A stretch of 64,000 bases of DNA, from NCBI GenBank assembly GCA_017472565.1, contig JAFUPY010000038.1, forward strand, positions 1 through 64,000. Reading direction: 5' to 3'. A model generated the notes under the pieces. The model did no database searches. It saw nothing but the letters and a program-made list of their open reading frames with translations, and was not told where the DNA came from. Positions 48,544 to 58,190 of the stretch are shown piece by piece (positions within the stretch are counted from its first letter, which is position 1; the number at the start of each line of letters is the position of its first letter). The position numbers and the translations under genes were made by a program. The stretch is from Eubacterium sp. (GTDB lineage Bacteria > Bacillota > Clostridia > Lachnospirales > Lachnospiraceae).

Positions 48544-51201
48544 CTATTTAATCTGGCCTTCAAGAGCTGCTTTTGCTTCTGCGATTGCATCTGGAATGCC
48601 TGCTGGGTTCTTACCACCAGCCTGTGCCATGTTTGGACGACCACCGCCGCCACCGCCTACTTTGCCGGCAACTGCTTTGATCAGGTTTCCAGCGTGTGCA
48701 CCTGCAGCCATAGCACCATCGGTTACCATTGCTACCAGGTTTACTTTGCCATCTTTTGCAGATGCAAGTAATACAACACCTTCGCCAAGTTTGCCTTTTA
48801 ACTGATCGCCAAGATCACGAAGTCCGTTCATATCTACGTCAGCTACTGCTGTTGCAAGAAGTTTTACACCTTTTACTTCTACGACCTGATCCATTACATC
48901 GCCAAGTGCTTCCTGTGCAGCTTTGCTCTTTAAGGATTCGTTTTCGCTTAAAGCAGCTTTTAATTCTGCCTGAAGATGTTCAATCTTTTCAACCAAAGAT
49001 GCTGGATTGGTTTTCAGTGCTTTTGCAGCTGCATTTAATGTTTCTTCGATCTGGTCATAGTATGCAAATACACCTTTCGCTGTAAGCGCTTCGATACGAC
49101 GTACCCCTGCAGCTACACCTGCTTCGGAAACAATCTTGAATGCACTGATTACACCTGTATTTGCTACATGAGTACCACCACAAAGTTCTGTGGAGAAATC
49201 ACCCATTTTTACAACACGAACTGTTTCGCCGTATTTTTCACCGAACAGAGCCATTGCGCCAGATTTTTTTGCTTCATCCAGAGACATTTCTGCTGTTACA
49301 ACTGGCATATTTTCTGCGATTTTCTGGTTCACGATTGCTTCTACCTGTGCTAATTCTTCTGCTGTCATTGCAGAAAAATGGGAGAAGTCAAAACGAAGTC
49401 TGTCTGCATTTACATCAGAACCAGCCTGTTCTACGTGTGTACCAAGGACTTCACGAAGAGCTTTCTGCAATAAGTGTGTTGCACTGTGGTTCTTCGCAAT
49501 TGCCTGACGTCTGTCTGTGTCAATGCTAAGCTCTACCACGTCGCCAACTTTGATCATGCCTTTTGTTACTTTACCGATATGACCTACTTTGCCGCCAAGC
49601 ATTTTTACAGTGTCTTCTACTTTGAATTCACCGTCTGCTGTGCGAATATAACCAGTATCCGCATTCTGACCACCCATTGTTGGGTAGAATGGAGATTCTT
49701 TTACAAAGATAGTACCGATTTCGCCATCTGTCAGTGCTTCCACCAGTTCTGTTTCTGTTGTCAGTACAGTTACTTCTGAGTTGTATACGGTGTTTGTATA
49801 TCCAACAAATTCTGTTGTTACAGATGGGTCGATGGATTCGTATACAGTTACGTCTGCGCCCATGTAGTTTGTAACTTTACGAGCGGAACGCGCTTTTGTA
49901 CGCTGTTCTTCCATGGCAGCCTTGAATCCGTCCATATCGATGGAGAATCCTTTTTCTTCCAGAATTTCTTCTGTTAAGTCGATAGGGAATCCATAGGTGT
50001 CATATAATTTGAATGCGTCAGCACCGGAAAGGACTTTTTCCCCTTTTGCTTCCATTTCAGCCTGAAGTTCGGCTAAGATGGACAGACCCTGATCGATTGT
50101 TTTGTTGAATTTTTCTTCTTCCTGTGTCAGAACTTTGAAGATGAAATCTTTCTTTTCTTCCAGTTCTGGATATCCGTCTTTGGATTCAGCGATAACAGTT
50201 GCACTTAATTTTGCAAGGAATACGCCATCGATACCAAGCATTCTTCCGTGACGAGCGGCACGACGAATCAGACGACGAAGCACATAGCCACGGCCTTCGT
50301 TTGTTGGCATGATGCCGTCAGATACCATGAATGTGGAAGAACGGATATGGTCTGTGATCAGACGGATGGAGATATCGTCGATGGCATCTGTCTGGTAAAC
50401 CTTTCCAGCCAGTTCACACACTTTATCGCGAATTGCTTTCATGGTATCAATGTCAAATACGGAATCCACATCCTGCATTACCACTGCCAGACGTTCCAGA
50501 CCCATACCAGTGTCGATGTTTTTGTTTTCCAGTTCTACGTAGTTGCCTTTGCCATCGCCGTCGAACTGTGTAAATACGTTGTTCCAAACTTCCATAAATC
50601 TGTCACAATCGCAGCCAACCTTACATCCAGGATCTCCACAACCATATTTTTCCCCACGGTCATAATAGATTTCAGAACATGGACCACATGGGCCTGCGCC
50701 GTGTTCCCAGAAGTTATCACATTCCCCGTTTTCATCGCGGTAGAAACGTGTGATTTTTTCTGCTGGAATACCGATATCTTTATTCCAGATTTCGAATGCT
50801 TCATCATCTTCTCCGTAGATAGATGGGTAGAGACGTTCTTCTTCTAATCCAAGAACTTCTGTTAAGAATTCCCAGGACCAAGCGATTGCTTCTTTTTTGA
50901 AGTAGTCACCAAAGGAGAAGTTACCAAGCATTTCAAAGAATGTCAGATGACGAGCTGTCTTACCAACATTTTCAATATCACCTGTACGAATACACTTCTG
51001 ACATGTTGTCATACGATTCTTAGGTGGAATTTCCTGACCTGTAAAATAAGGTTTTAATGGTGCCATACCAGCATTGATGAGCAGCAAGCTCTTGTCATTG
51101 TGTGGTATTAATGAAAAACTCTGTTTTGCCAGATGATCTTTGCTTTCGAAAAATTCAAGATACATTCTGCGCAGTTCATTTACTCCGTATGCTTTTTTCA
51201 C
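48544..51201 (-). CDS. alaS: Alanyl-tRNA synthetase
   Basis: 885 aa with a GTG start; GGAGG lies seven bases upstream. Class II aminoacylation domain (FESKDHLAKQSFSLIPHND, motif 2 and 3 regions LTFFEMLGNFSFGDYFK and GAGPCGPCSEIYYD), editing domain with zinc ligands HSATH and CGGTHV, and C-Ala domain ending GGGGGRPNMAQAGG. An extra Cys-rich stretch GCGDPGCKVGCDCDRFMEVW is within the catalytic part, as in many clostridial AlaRS. rnhA lies 28 bases upstream, leaving no room for a T-box. Confidence 0.97.
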   Translation of the reverse strand: MKKAYGVNELRRMYLEFFESKDHLAKQSFSLIPHNDKSLLLINAGMAPLKPYFTGQEIPPKNRMTTCQKCIRTGDIENVGKTARHLTFFEMLGNFSFGDYFKKEAIAWSWEFLTEVLGLEEERLYPSIYGEDDEAFEIWNKDIGIPAEKITRFYRDENGECDNFWEHGAGPCGPCSEIYYDRGEKYGCGDPGCKVGCDCDRFMEVWNNVFTQFDGDGKGNYVELENKNIDTGMGLERLAVVMQDVDSVFDIDTMKAIRDKVCELAGKVYQTDAIDDISIRLITDHIRSSTFMVSDGIMPTNEGRGYVLRRLIRRAARHGRMLGIDGVFLAKLSATVIAESKDGYPELEEKKDFIFKVLTQEEEKFNKTIDQGLSILAELQAEMEAKGEKVLSGADAFKLYDTYGFPIDLTEEILEEKGFSIDMDGFKAAMEEQRTKARSARKVTNYMGADVTVYESIDPSVTTEFVGYTNTVYNSEVTVLTTETELVEALTDGEIGTIFVKESPFYPTMGGQNADTGYIRTADGEFKVEDTVKMLGGKVGHIGKVTKGMIKVGDVVELSIDTDRRQAIAKNHSATHLLQKALREVLGTHVEQAGSDVNADRLRFDFSHFSAMTAEELAQVEAIVNQKIAENMPVVTAEMSLDEAKKSGAMALFGEKYGETVRVVKMGDFSTELCGGTHVANTGVISAFKIVSEAGVAAGVRRIEALTAKGVFAYYDQIEETLNAAAKALKTNPASLVEKIEHLQAELKAALSENESLKSKAAQEALGDVMDQVVEVKGVKLLATAVADVDMNGLRDLGDQLKGKLGEGVVLLASAKDGKVNLVAMVTDGAMAAGAHAGNLIKAVAGKVGGGGGGRPNMAQAGGKNPAGIPDAIAEAKAALEGQIK

Positions 51202-51229
51202 AACAATTCCTCCATATGTTTATCATAGA

Positions 51230-51706
51230 TTAAAGTTCGTAATTATCCTCCAGCAAATCATCACCGTCCGCGGCGGTGGTTGCCAGTTTGTCGCAACGCT
51301 CGTTTTCAGGATGTCCATCGTGCCCCTTCACCCAGTGAAAGGTCACATCATGTGGTTCCTTTGCCGCAAGCAGGCGCTGCCACAATTCTATATTTTTAAC
51401 AGGCTTTTTATCAGCCTTTTTCCAGCCCCGCATGATCCAGCCTTCAATCCAGTGCTGATTAAATGCATCTGTCAGATACTTGGAATCAGAATAAAGATCT
51501 ACCTTGCATGGACGGTTCAAAGCTTCCAGCCCAACAATTGCAGCCATCAGCTCCATCCTGTTATTGGTTGTTTTTTTGTATCCGGCGCTCAGTTCTCTCT
51601 CATGTAACACACCCCTGGTGTCACGATATTGAAGCACTGTGCCATAGCCCCCCGGTCCATCCGGATTGCCACGGGCTGCACCGTCTGTATAAATCGAAAC
51701 CTGCAT
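51230..51706 (-). CDS. rnhA: Ribonuclease HI
   Basis: 158 aa. Cuts RNA in RNA-DNA hybrids. Catalytic carboxylates: Asp in [17 protein letters not shown], Glu in NRMELMAAI, Asp in [14 protein letters not shown], and the last Asp in [15 protein letters not shown]. No N-terminal hybrid-binding domain. Lies between the deaminase gene (four-base gap) and alaS on one mRNA. Confidence 0.96.
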   Translation of the reverse strand: MQVSIYTDGAARGNPDGPGGYGTVLQYRDTRGVLHERELSAGYKKTTNNRMELMAAIVGLEALNRPCKVDLYSDSKYLTDAFNQHWIEGWIMRGWKKADKKPVKNIELWQRLLAAKEPHDVTFHWVKGHDGHPENERCDKLATTAADGDDLLEDNYEL

Positions 51707-51709
51707 AGT

Positions 51710-52993
51710 CTACTCCATAGCGCGGATAACCCTGGTAGCTTCTCTGTAAACATCCTTTGGATCAAAACCAATGTTAAACTTCTGGTTTTCGTAGAGAATC
51801 TTACCGTTAACCATTGTCATTGTTACGTTCTGTTTGCTGCCGCTGTAAACAATATTTTTTACGATGTTGTTTTCTGGCTGCATATTTGGCTGCATAAGGT
51901 CAAGCATGATAATGTCTGCCTTTTTGCCAGGCGCCAGTCTATCGCAGTCTTCTAAGCCCATTGCTTTTGCACCGCCTGTAGTAGCCATATACAAAATCTT
52001 TTCTGCTGCTACGCACTCTGCATCCATCTCACGGACTTTTGCAAGTGTGGAACACAGATACATTTCGCGGAACATATCCAACGCATTGTTGCTGGCCGGT
52101 CCATCGGTACCGATGGCAACGTTGATGCCCATATCAACAAATTTCTTGATAGGTGCAATGCCGCTGGCAAGCTTTAAGTTGGAAGCCGGACAAGTAACGG
52201 CTGTCATATTTTTGTTCTTAAAAATCTCCATATCCTTGTCATCCAGATATACACAGTGGTATCCGCCACCGCCGTATTCGTACATACCAAGCTTGTCCGT
52301 AATCTGTGTTGGTGTCATGCCCCAACGATCGATACATTCTTTCACTTCCAGAGCTGTCTCTGAATTGTGCATGAATACTGGTGATTTATATTTCTGAGCC
52401 AATCCTGCAATGCCTTCCATCAGTTCCAGTGAGGTTGTGTACTCTGCATGGAAACCAATCAGCATACTTGTAAGATCACTCATTTCATTTACGATGTTGT
52501 AGTTTTCTTCCACGATTTCGATACTTCCGCCAAAATTATTCAGGCCGGAAACCTGTACGGTACGGAATCCGCAATCAATAGAAACCTGTGCATTCTTTGG
52601 TGGGTAGAAATACATATCAAAATTGGAGGTAATACCACTTGTCAAATATTCCATGATACCAAGCACATTCAGATAGTAAATACTTTCTTCGGTAAGCTGA
52701 CCTTCCTTTGGAAATACACGGTTGTATAACCATTCCTGCAATGGCAGGTCATCTGCGAAGGAACGAAGAAATGTCATCGCAGTATGCGTGTGTGCATTTT
52801 TAAAACCTGGCATCAGCAGATTGCCTTCCACATCAATCTCGCGTTCCCAGGCAATTGGTTCTGCCTCTGGAGCAACCCCATCACCGATATAGTAGATGGA
52901 ATCGCCTTTTACCCAAAGCTCGCCCTGGATGATTTCAAAATTTTCTTCTTTATCTAAGGTTAAAATCTTTGCATTATAAAAACGAATATTCAT
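51710..52993 (-). CDS. mtaD: MTA/SAH/5'-deoxyadenosine deaminase family amidohydrolase
   Basis: 427 aa. Metal-dependent amidohydrolase. Zinc ligands in GFKNAHTHTAMTFLRSFAD, then FHAEYTTSLE and the Asp of AIGTDGPASNNALDMFREM. The motif DDLPLQEWLYNRVFP is usual for the SAH/MTA deaminase (DadD/MtaD) group. It would deaminate 5'-modified adenosines left by SAM chemistry. A purine nucleoside phosphorylase gene lies 13 bases upstream, so the two may form a salvage pair. Guanine or other ATZ/TRZ-type substrates remain possible. Confidence 0.85.
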   Translation of the reverse strand: MNIRFYNAKILTLDKEENFEIIQGELWVKGDSIYYIGDGVAPEAEPIAWEREIDVEGNLLMPGFKNAHTHTAMTFLRSFADDLPLQEWLYNRVFPKEGQLTEESIYYLNVLGIMEYLTSGITSNFDMYFYPPKNAQVSIDCGFRTVQVSGLNNFGGSIEIVEENYNIVNEMSDLTSMLIGFHAEYTTSLELMEGIAGLAQKYKSPVFMHNSETALEVKECIDRWGMTPTQITDKLGMYEYGGGGYHCVYLDDKDMEIFKNKNMTAVTCPASNLKLASGIAPIKKFVDMGINVAIGTDGPASNNALDMFREMYLCSTLAKVREMDAECVAAEKILYMATTGGAKAMGLEDCDRLAPGKKADIIMLDLMQPNMQPENNIVKNIVYSGSKQNVTMTMVNGKILYENQKFNIGFDPKDVYREATRVIRAME

Positions 52994-53005
52994 AGTACAC
53001 TTCCT

Positions 53006-53842
53006 TTACTGTAATGATTCGTAAATAGCGATTACAGAATTACGAACGAGTTTTCTGAATCGTGGTGCAGCCATATCTGCTGCAACCTGAATCTCTTCGT
53101 GTGTCAGCGGATTTTGAGAAATTCCTGCAGCCAGGTTGGAAATACAGGAAATACCACAAACCTTCATGCCCATATGATTTGCCACCATTGCTTCTACTGC
53201 AGTAGACATACCAACCGCATCGGCACCAAGCATTTTGTACATCTTGATTTCCTGTGGTGTTTCGTAGTTTGGTCCAGTTGTCTGAATGTAAACACCTTCT
53301 TTTAATGGTACTTCAGATTCTTTTGCAACGTTCTTAATGATATCACGAAGTTCTGTGGCATATACGTCACTCATATCAGGGAAACGAACACCAAGCTCGT
53401 CGATATTCTTTCCAATCAGTGGGGATGGAACCAGACTAGAAATATGACCACTGATCAGCATCAGGTCACCCACTTCCATACCATCCATCATACCGCCGGA
53501 AGCGTTGGTCAGGAATAATACCTTTGCACCAAGCAGACCCATCAGTCTGATAGGAAGTACCACATCTGTGATATCATATCCTTCATAGTAATGCACACGG
53601 CCCTGCATAACGACTACAGGTACGTTTTCAATATAACCAAAAACAAAACGTCCTTTATGTCCTAATGCTGTGGAAACTGGGAAGTCTTCAATCTCACTGT
53701 AATCAAGTGTTGCCACCTGTTCCACTCTATCTGCATAATCACCAAGTCCTGAGCCAAGAACAATGGCAATTTCTGGTTTAAAATCAATTCTTGCTTTTAC
53801 ACTTTCATAGCAACGAAGTAACTTTTCATAAACTGGATTCAT
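53006..53842 (-). CDS. punA: Purine nucleoside phosphorylase
   Basis: 278 aa from the ATG at 53842 (MNPVYEKLLRCYESV), which has AGGAGG upstream; a longer frame adds eight residues. Trimeric PNP family: IVLGSGLGDYADRV, GRVHYYEGYD, TNASGGM, and MSTAVEAMVANHMG with the Glu that binds the purine; the Asn for 6-oxopurines is in CISNLAAGIS. It would phosphorolyse inosine/guanosine-type nucleosides, including deaminated products of the next enzyme. First gene of the pnp-deaminase-rnhA-alaS unit. Confidence 0.94.
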   Translation of the reverse strand: MNPVYEKLLRCYESVKARIDFKPEIAIVLGSGLGDYADRVEQVATLDYSEIEDFPVSTALGHKGRFVFGYIENVPVVVMQGRVHYYEGYDITDVVLPIRLMGLLGAKVLFLTNASGGMMDGMEVGDLMLISGHISSLVPSPLIGKNIDELGVRFPDMSDVYATELRDIIKNVAKESEVPLKEGVYIQTTGPNYETPQEIKMYKMLGADAVGMSTAVEAMVANHMGMKVCGISCISNLAAGISQNPLTHEEIQVAADMAAPRFRKLVRNSVIAIYESLQ

Positions 53843-53896
53843 ATCCTTTTTCCTCCTATAATGCATAGAAATCCATATTAATTTTCACAATAGCTT

Positions 53897-53925
53897 ATTA
53901 TAACCAATTCGGAAAAATTTGTAAA
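53897..53925 (-). promoter_or_regulatory. Promoter for punA-mtaD-rnhA-alaS
   Basis: Minus strand TTTACA (53920-53925), 17 bases, TATAAT (53897-53902), about 55 bases before the punA start. Confidence 0.78.
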
Positions 53926-53967
53926 GAGAACAACCCACAGATATGAAAGGATTTGTTTCAGTTGATA

Positions 53968-54048
53968 AGAAAAAAAGCGTCACAGAAAAAATTGGCTCTT
54001 ACAAACCTTAAAACGGTTTGCGCGAGGCAATTTTTCTCTGTTCCGCTT
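53968..54048 (-). terminator. Long terminator after spoIVA
   Basis: An imperfect hairpin of about 75 bases: AGCG, ACAGA, AATTG, CTC and AAACC on one side (53976-54006) pair in order with GGTTT, GAG, CAATT, TCTGT and CGCT on the other (54015-54047), and the minus strand continues TTTTTT. It is larger than a minimal terminator. Confidence 0.8.
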
Positions 54049-54096
54049 ACTACTCTTTAAATACGTTTTTGCTTATAAAATCATTTTAGAACATCG

Positions 54097-55584
54097 TCAT
54101 ACGATGATACACACAAATCCACCATTGCCGTCGTTAACAATCTTTTGCATGGTGTCCTGCAGCTTCATTTGGCTTTCGTCATCCATGGTCATAACTTTGC
54201 GATGGATACCATCTTCGATCAGTTCGCCGATGGATTTTCCAAAGATGTTGGTCTCCCACACACCTGCGTCTTTTGTCTTGTTATCGTTAATATAGCTGAC
54301 CAGGTCTTTGGCCTGTTCTTCGCTTCCAATGATTGGGGCAATCTCTGTCTCTACATTTGCCCGAATCATATGAATGGATGGTGAAGAAGCCCGAAGTTTG
54401 ACACCATATTTATTTCCGTGATGAATCAATTCTGGTTCTTCAATCTCGATTTCTGACATGGATGGCACTACTACGCCATAGCCTTTTTGCTGTACACTGT
54501 TGATAGCTTCCGACACTTTTTCATAGGATTTTTTTACTTCTGCCAGTTCCCTAATCATACTGATAAGCTGATATTCACCTGCGATGTCTACGCCTGTCAA
54601 CTCGCTGATGTTTTTGTAATAGAGAGATTCATCTAAATCGATGCGGATTCTCACTACACCATTGGAATAGTCCACGGATTCCATATGAATCTGTTTGATG
54701 GTATCCTCGTCCCCGGAAAAATCTGCTCCAATCGCGTCTTTTATGTAACATAGTTTCCCTAATATGGTTCGTGCATTCCGAATAATGGTTTCTTTTACAG
54801 GATGATCCTGATTTAGCATTTCCACCCATCTCGGAATATAAAATTCCACTTTTTCAATTGGGAATTCATAGAGGATACCTGCCAGAATGTGATGGATATC
54901 TTCTTTTTTCAACTGTTCACAGTTGACGGGAAGCACCTGCACCTGGTACTTTTCTGTCAATCGTTTGGCCAGTTCTTCGCTTTCCGGACTATATGGCTTC
55001 GGTGTATTGAGAAGCACGATAAATGGCTTGCCGATGCGACGCAGCTCCTCAATGGTTTTTTCCTCTGCAGGAATGTAGTTTTCCCTTGGGATATCGGTAA
55101 AGGAGCCATCCGTGGTAATCACAATTCCAATGGTTGCATGCTCATTAATGACCTTTTCTGTCCCCATGGATGCCGCCTGGGCAAATGGAATCTCCCGCTC
55201 TAACCATGGGGTTTTGACCATGCGCACATTTCCATCCTCCATATGTCCATTGACCCCGTCTACCAGAAATCCCACACAGTCAATCAGGCGGATTTTTACC
55301 GGAATATCTTCTGCCAACGCCACCGATGCCGCTTCTTTTGGAATAAACTTTGGCTCCGTTGTCATGATCGTCTTTCCCTGTGCAGACTGTGGCAGCTCGT
55401 CAATGGTACGCTCCCGTTCCGCACCATCACTCATCCCGGGAATCACCAGCAAATCCATAAAACGTTTGATAAAAGTGGACTTTCCCGTCCGCACCGGACC
55501 CACAATTCCCAGGTAGATTTCTCCTTTGGTTCGCTCTTTAATATCTCTATACAGGTCATATGTATTCACATTGATTTTGTCCAT
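54097..55584 (-). CDS. spoIVA: SpoIVA, spore coat morphogenetic ATPase
   Basis: 495 aa, usual length. Polymerises by ATP hydrolysis on the outer forespore membrane to make the basement layer of the coat. P-loop GPVRTGKST at residues 29-37; FIPKEAASVAL and RLIDCVGFLVDG in the ATPase; IRANVETEIAPIIGSEEQA in the middle domain; hydrophobic end GGFVCIIV that binds SpoVM and the membrane. GGGAGG lies before the ATG, but inside a hairpin. Expected sigma-E control. Confidence 0.97.
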   Translation of the reverse strand: MDKINVNTYDLYRDIKERTKGEIYLGIVGPVRTGKSTFIKRFMDLLVIPGMSDGAERERTIDELPQSAQGKTIMTTEPKFIPKEAASVALAEDIPVKIRLIDCVGFLVDGVNGHMEDGNVRMVKTPWLEREIPFAQAASMGTEKVINEHATIGIVITTDGSFTDIPRENYIPAEEKTIEELRRIGKPFIVLLNTPKPYSPESEELAKRLTEKYQVQVLPVNCEQLKKEDIHHILAGILYEFPIEKVEFYIPRWVEMLNQDHPVKETIIRNARTILGKLCYIKDAIGADFSGDEDTIKQIHMESVDYSNGVVRIRIDLDESLYYKNISELTGVDIAGEYQLISMIRELAEVKKSYEKVSEAINSVQQKGYGVVVPSMSEIEIEEPELIHHGNKYGVKLRASSPSIHMIRANVETEIAPIIGSEEQAKDLVSYINDNKTKDAGVWETNIFGKSIGELIEDGIHRKVMTMDDESQMKLQDTMQKIVNDGNGGFVCIIV

Positions 55585-55627
55585 AAAAAATCCTCCCGTT
55601 TATACTGATAAATGTATATGCGGGAGG
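55585..55627 (-). terminator. Terminator-like hairpin after lysR that overlaps the spoIVA ribosome binding site
   Basis: CCTCCCG (55592-55598) pairs with CGGGAGG (55621-55627), with more pairs inside (TATAC/GTATA). On the minus strand the arm that contains GGGAGG is followed by ATTTTTT and then the spoIVA ATG. It would stop lysR read-through and, in a longer transcript, hide the spoIVA binding site. Confidence 0.82.
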
Positions 55628-55635
55628 AAAATTCT

Positions 55636-56526
55636 TTATTCTACTTGTTCTAAGAAATCCATGAACAGGGTTGCTGCTTCGTTTCTGGAATCTGCTTTCT
55701 GCAACGCACAGTATTGCTGTGGTTTTTTCTGTGGCAATGTAAGGATTTTCAGAGAATCATCGTGAATCTCACTGATGAACTCCGGTACAATCGCCACACC
55801 ATGTCCTGTTTTTGCCATTAAAAGCTGGGTACTCAGACTGTTGGTCTGTACAATCTGTTCTGGCATAAATCCAAAGTCACGTTCCAATAAGCCTCGAAGC
55901 ATTTTCAAGGAGTTGGGACCAGATTCCTCACAGTTCGTCACAAGATACTCAGATCGAAGGATTTCTTCCACCTTACTCTGGGCATACTTTTCTTCCAGTT
56001 TTTCACGATTGATGACCAAAACGTTTTCGCTGGTGAACAGATCTACACATCGAAGCTGATTTTCTTTATAAGATTCCTTGCTCATGCTCAGAGAAATAAT
56101 CAGATCCAGTTCATTATTCTTGAATTGTTCTGTCAGTGTACTATATGGGAACTGGAAAATATCCACTTTGACTTCTGGATAGGTCTCTAAAAATCGAGAA
56201 AAAAAGTGCTCAATATTGCTGTATTCGTAAATACCAATACCAATCTTGATATGTCCCTGATAGGTGTTGCCTGCTGCTTTTGTCTTTTCCAGTAATTTAT
56301 CATATTCCTTCAGCATCTTTTCCATGCCTTCCGCATAGATTCTGCCTGCTTCGGTCAGCGTAACCTTTCTGGAACTTCGGTCAAACAATTTTACCCCAAC
56401 CTGCTCTTCCAAAGAAGCAATATAACGACTGATGGCGGTCTGGGTAATATGATGCTTGTTGGCTGCCTGTGTAAAGTTCAGGCAATGTGCCAGTGTTATA
56501 AAATATCGGATACTCTTAAAATTCAT
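55636..56526 (-). CDS. LysR family transcriptional regulator
   Basis: 296 aa from the ATG at 56526 (MNFKSIRYFITLAHCLN); a longer frame adds MWGFS with no site. N-terminal helix-turn-helix FTQAANKHHITQTAISRYIA and EEQVGVKLFDRSSRKVTLT, then a periplasmic-binding-like effector domain with IKIGIGIYEYSN. The target genes are unknown. It lies between malQ and spoIVA on the same strand, and a 12-bp dyad sits just upstream. Confidence 0.92.
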   Translation of the reverse strand: MNFKSIRYFITLAHCLNFTQAANKHHITQTAISRYIASLEEQVGVKLFDRSSRKVTLTEAGRIYAEGMEKMLKEYDKLLEKTKAAGNTYQGHIKIGIGIYEYSNIEHFFSRFLETYPEVKVDIFQFPYSTLTEQFKNNELDLIISLSMSKESYKENQLRCVDLFTSENVLVINREKLEEKYAQSKVEEILRSEYLVTNCEESGPNSLKMLRGLLERDFGFMPEQIVQTNSLSTQLLMAKTGHGVAIVPEFISEIHDDSLKILTLPQKKPQQYCALQKADSRNEAATLFMDFLEQVE

Positions 56527-56535
56527 GCTAAAACC

Positions 56536-56584
56536 CCACAAAAAATAATAGATGTATCTATAACAAAATTATTATAGATACATC
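56536..56584 (-). terminator. Dyad between malQ and lysR: terminator and/or LysR operator
   Basis: GATGTATCTATA (56551-56562) pairs perfectly with TATAGATACATC (56573-56584). The minus strand continues TATTATTTTTTG, so it works as a malQ terminator. Its place about 25-60 bases before the lysR start and its AT-rich dyad would also suit an autoregulatory site. Confidence 0.7.
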
Positions 56585-56617
56585 CTTATCATAACAGTTT
56601 TTCTTATTTTTGCAACC

Positions 56618-58123
56618 CTATACTTTGTTATAAGATGATTCCTGCTTTTTTAATCTGGCATAAACGACCATATTTTCATAGATTTTGTCTGCCAGCTTGT
56701 GGTCATACGCATTTGGCTTCATACGCCACTTCCAGTTTCCTTCGGATGTAGCCGGTGTGTTCATTCTCGCGGTACCATCCAATCCAAGAATATCCTGCAT
56801 TGTAACAATCGCCATGTCGCATACACTGGCCCAGGCAGCTTTCATCATACCCCAGTTGTAGCCTTCTTCCTCATTTAATCCAAGGTACGCTGTGGCATAT
56901 TCCACTGTTTCTTTTGGAGAATGCTCTACCCAGCCAAGGATGGTGTCATTGTCATGCGTTCCTGTATAAACAATACTGTTTTTGATATGATTGTGCGGTA
57001 AATATGCGGAATCGTTCTTGCCATCAAAAGCAAACTGAAGCACCTTCATTCCAGGATAGCCAACGTCTTTCAATAACTGGAATACATCCGGAGTCAAAAT
57101 GCCAAGATCTTCCACAATAATGTTAACCTCACCGAGATTTTCCTTCAGCGCATGGAACAGATCCATGCCCGGGCCTTTTCTCCATTCACCATTTTTGGCG
57201 GTGTTGTCTTTCCCTGGAATGGCATAATAACCTGCAAATCCACGGAAATGGTCGATACGAACCACATCAAACAGCTCTGACATACGTTTGATTCGTTTGA
57301 CCCACCATGCATAGCCATCCTTTTTCATCACATTCCAGCGGAACAATGGATTGCCCCACAATTGTCCGTCTTCTGAGAATGCATCCGGTGGACATCCGGC
57401 AACATCAATAAATTCCATGTTTTTATCCATGTAAAACTGCTTTGGATTGGCCCAGATATCAGCACTGTCTCCAGACACGTAGATTGGAAGATCCCCGATC
57501 ATCTGAATGCCTCTTGCCTGCGCATATTCCTTCAAAGCATTCCAGTGGCAGGAAAACCAAAACTGAACCGCTTTGTAATAGCCAATTTCGTATGCCAATT
57601 CTTTTTTTGCTTTATTTAATGCTCTCACACGACGAAACTTCAAATCATCCGGCCATTCTTTCCAGCATTTGTTTTCATTCGCCTCTTTAATCGCCATGTA
57701 TAAAGCATAGTCATCCATCCAGTAAGCTTCTTTTTCACAAAAAGCTTCATATTCATCTGGAATCTGCTTCAAAAAACGGTCATATGCAATGTGTAAAACC
57801 TTTTTGCGGCTCTCATATACAACACCATAGTCGACCTGTGTCTCATCGCCTCCCCAGAAACAGCTTTCAATCTCTTCTTTTTTTAATAATCCATCATAGC
57901 ATAAATAGGTCAGATCCACAAAATAAGGATTGCCTGCAAAGGCTGAAAATGACTGGTATGGGGAATCCCCATATCCGGTTGGACAGATTGGAAGCATCTG
58001 CCAATACTGCTGACCGGATGCAGCTAAAAAATCAACATATCTTCTTGCTTCATCTCCCAAAGTACCTATTCCATATGGAGACGGCAAAGAGGAAATATGC
58101 ATTAAAATTCCACTACTTCTCAT
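56618..58123 (-). CDS. malQ: 4-alpha-glucanotransferase (amylomaltase, GH77)
   Basis: 501 aa, the short GH77 form. Transfers glucan segments between maltodextrins. RSSGILMHISSLPSPYGIG at the N-terminus, the nucleophile Asp in VVRIDHFRGFAGYY, the acid Glu in IIVEDLGILTPDV and the third Asp in YTGTHDNDTILGW. Binding site GGAATT is only fair. It lies between a C_GCAxxG protein gene and lysR; no other maltose genes are near. Confidence 0.96.
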   Translation of the reverse strand: MRSSGILMHISSLPSPYGIGTLGDEARRYVDFLAASGQQYWQMLPICPTGYGDSPYQSFSAFAGNPYFVDLTYLCYDGLLKKEEIESCFWGGDETQVDYGVVYESRKKVLHIAYDRFLKQIPDEYEAFCEKEAYWMDDYALYMAIKEANENKCWKEWPDDLKFRRVRALNKAKKELAYEIGYYKAVQFWFSCHWNALKEYAQARGIQMIGDLPIYVSGDSADIWANPKQFYMDKNMEFIDVAGCPPDAFSEDGQLWGNPLFRWNVMKKDGYAWWVKRIKRMSELFDVVRIDHFRGFAGYYAIPGKDNTAKNGEWRKGPGMDLFHALKENLGEVNIIVEDLGILTPDVFQLLKDVGYPGMKVLQFAFDGKNDSAYLPHNHIKNSIVYTGTHDNDTILGWVEHSPKETVEYATAYLGLNEEEGYNWGMMKAAWASVCDMAIVTMQDILGLDGTARMNTPATSEGNWKWRMKPNAYDHKLADKIYENMVVYARLKKQESSYNKV

Positions 58124-58190
58124 ATTTAAACAATTCCTATCCTTCTATTCATTATAAGCATTCGTGAAACAAGAACTATTTTCTTTGATT

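Noticed and set aside
50248..50847. 199-codon plus-strand frame inside alaS
   Set aside because: Antisense shadow of the conserved alaS catalytic region; no start signal and no recognisable protein.
51202..51229. T-box leader for alaS
   Set aside because: Only 28 bases separate alaS from rnhA, and no T-box sequence was seen in front of punA.
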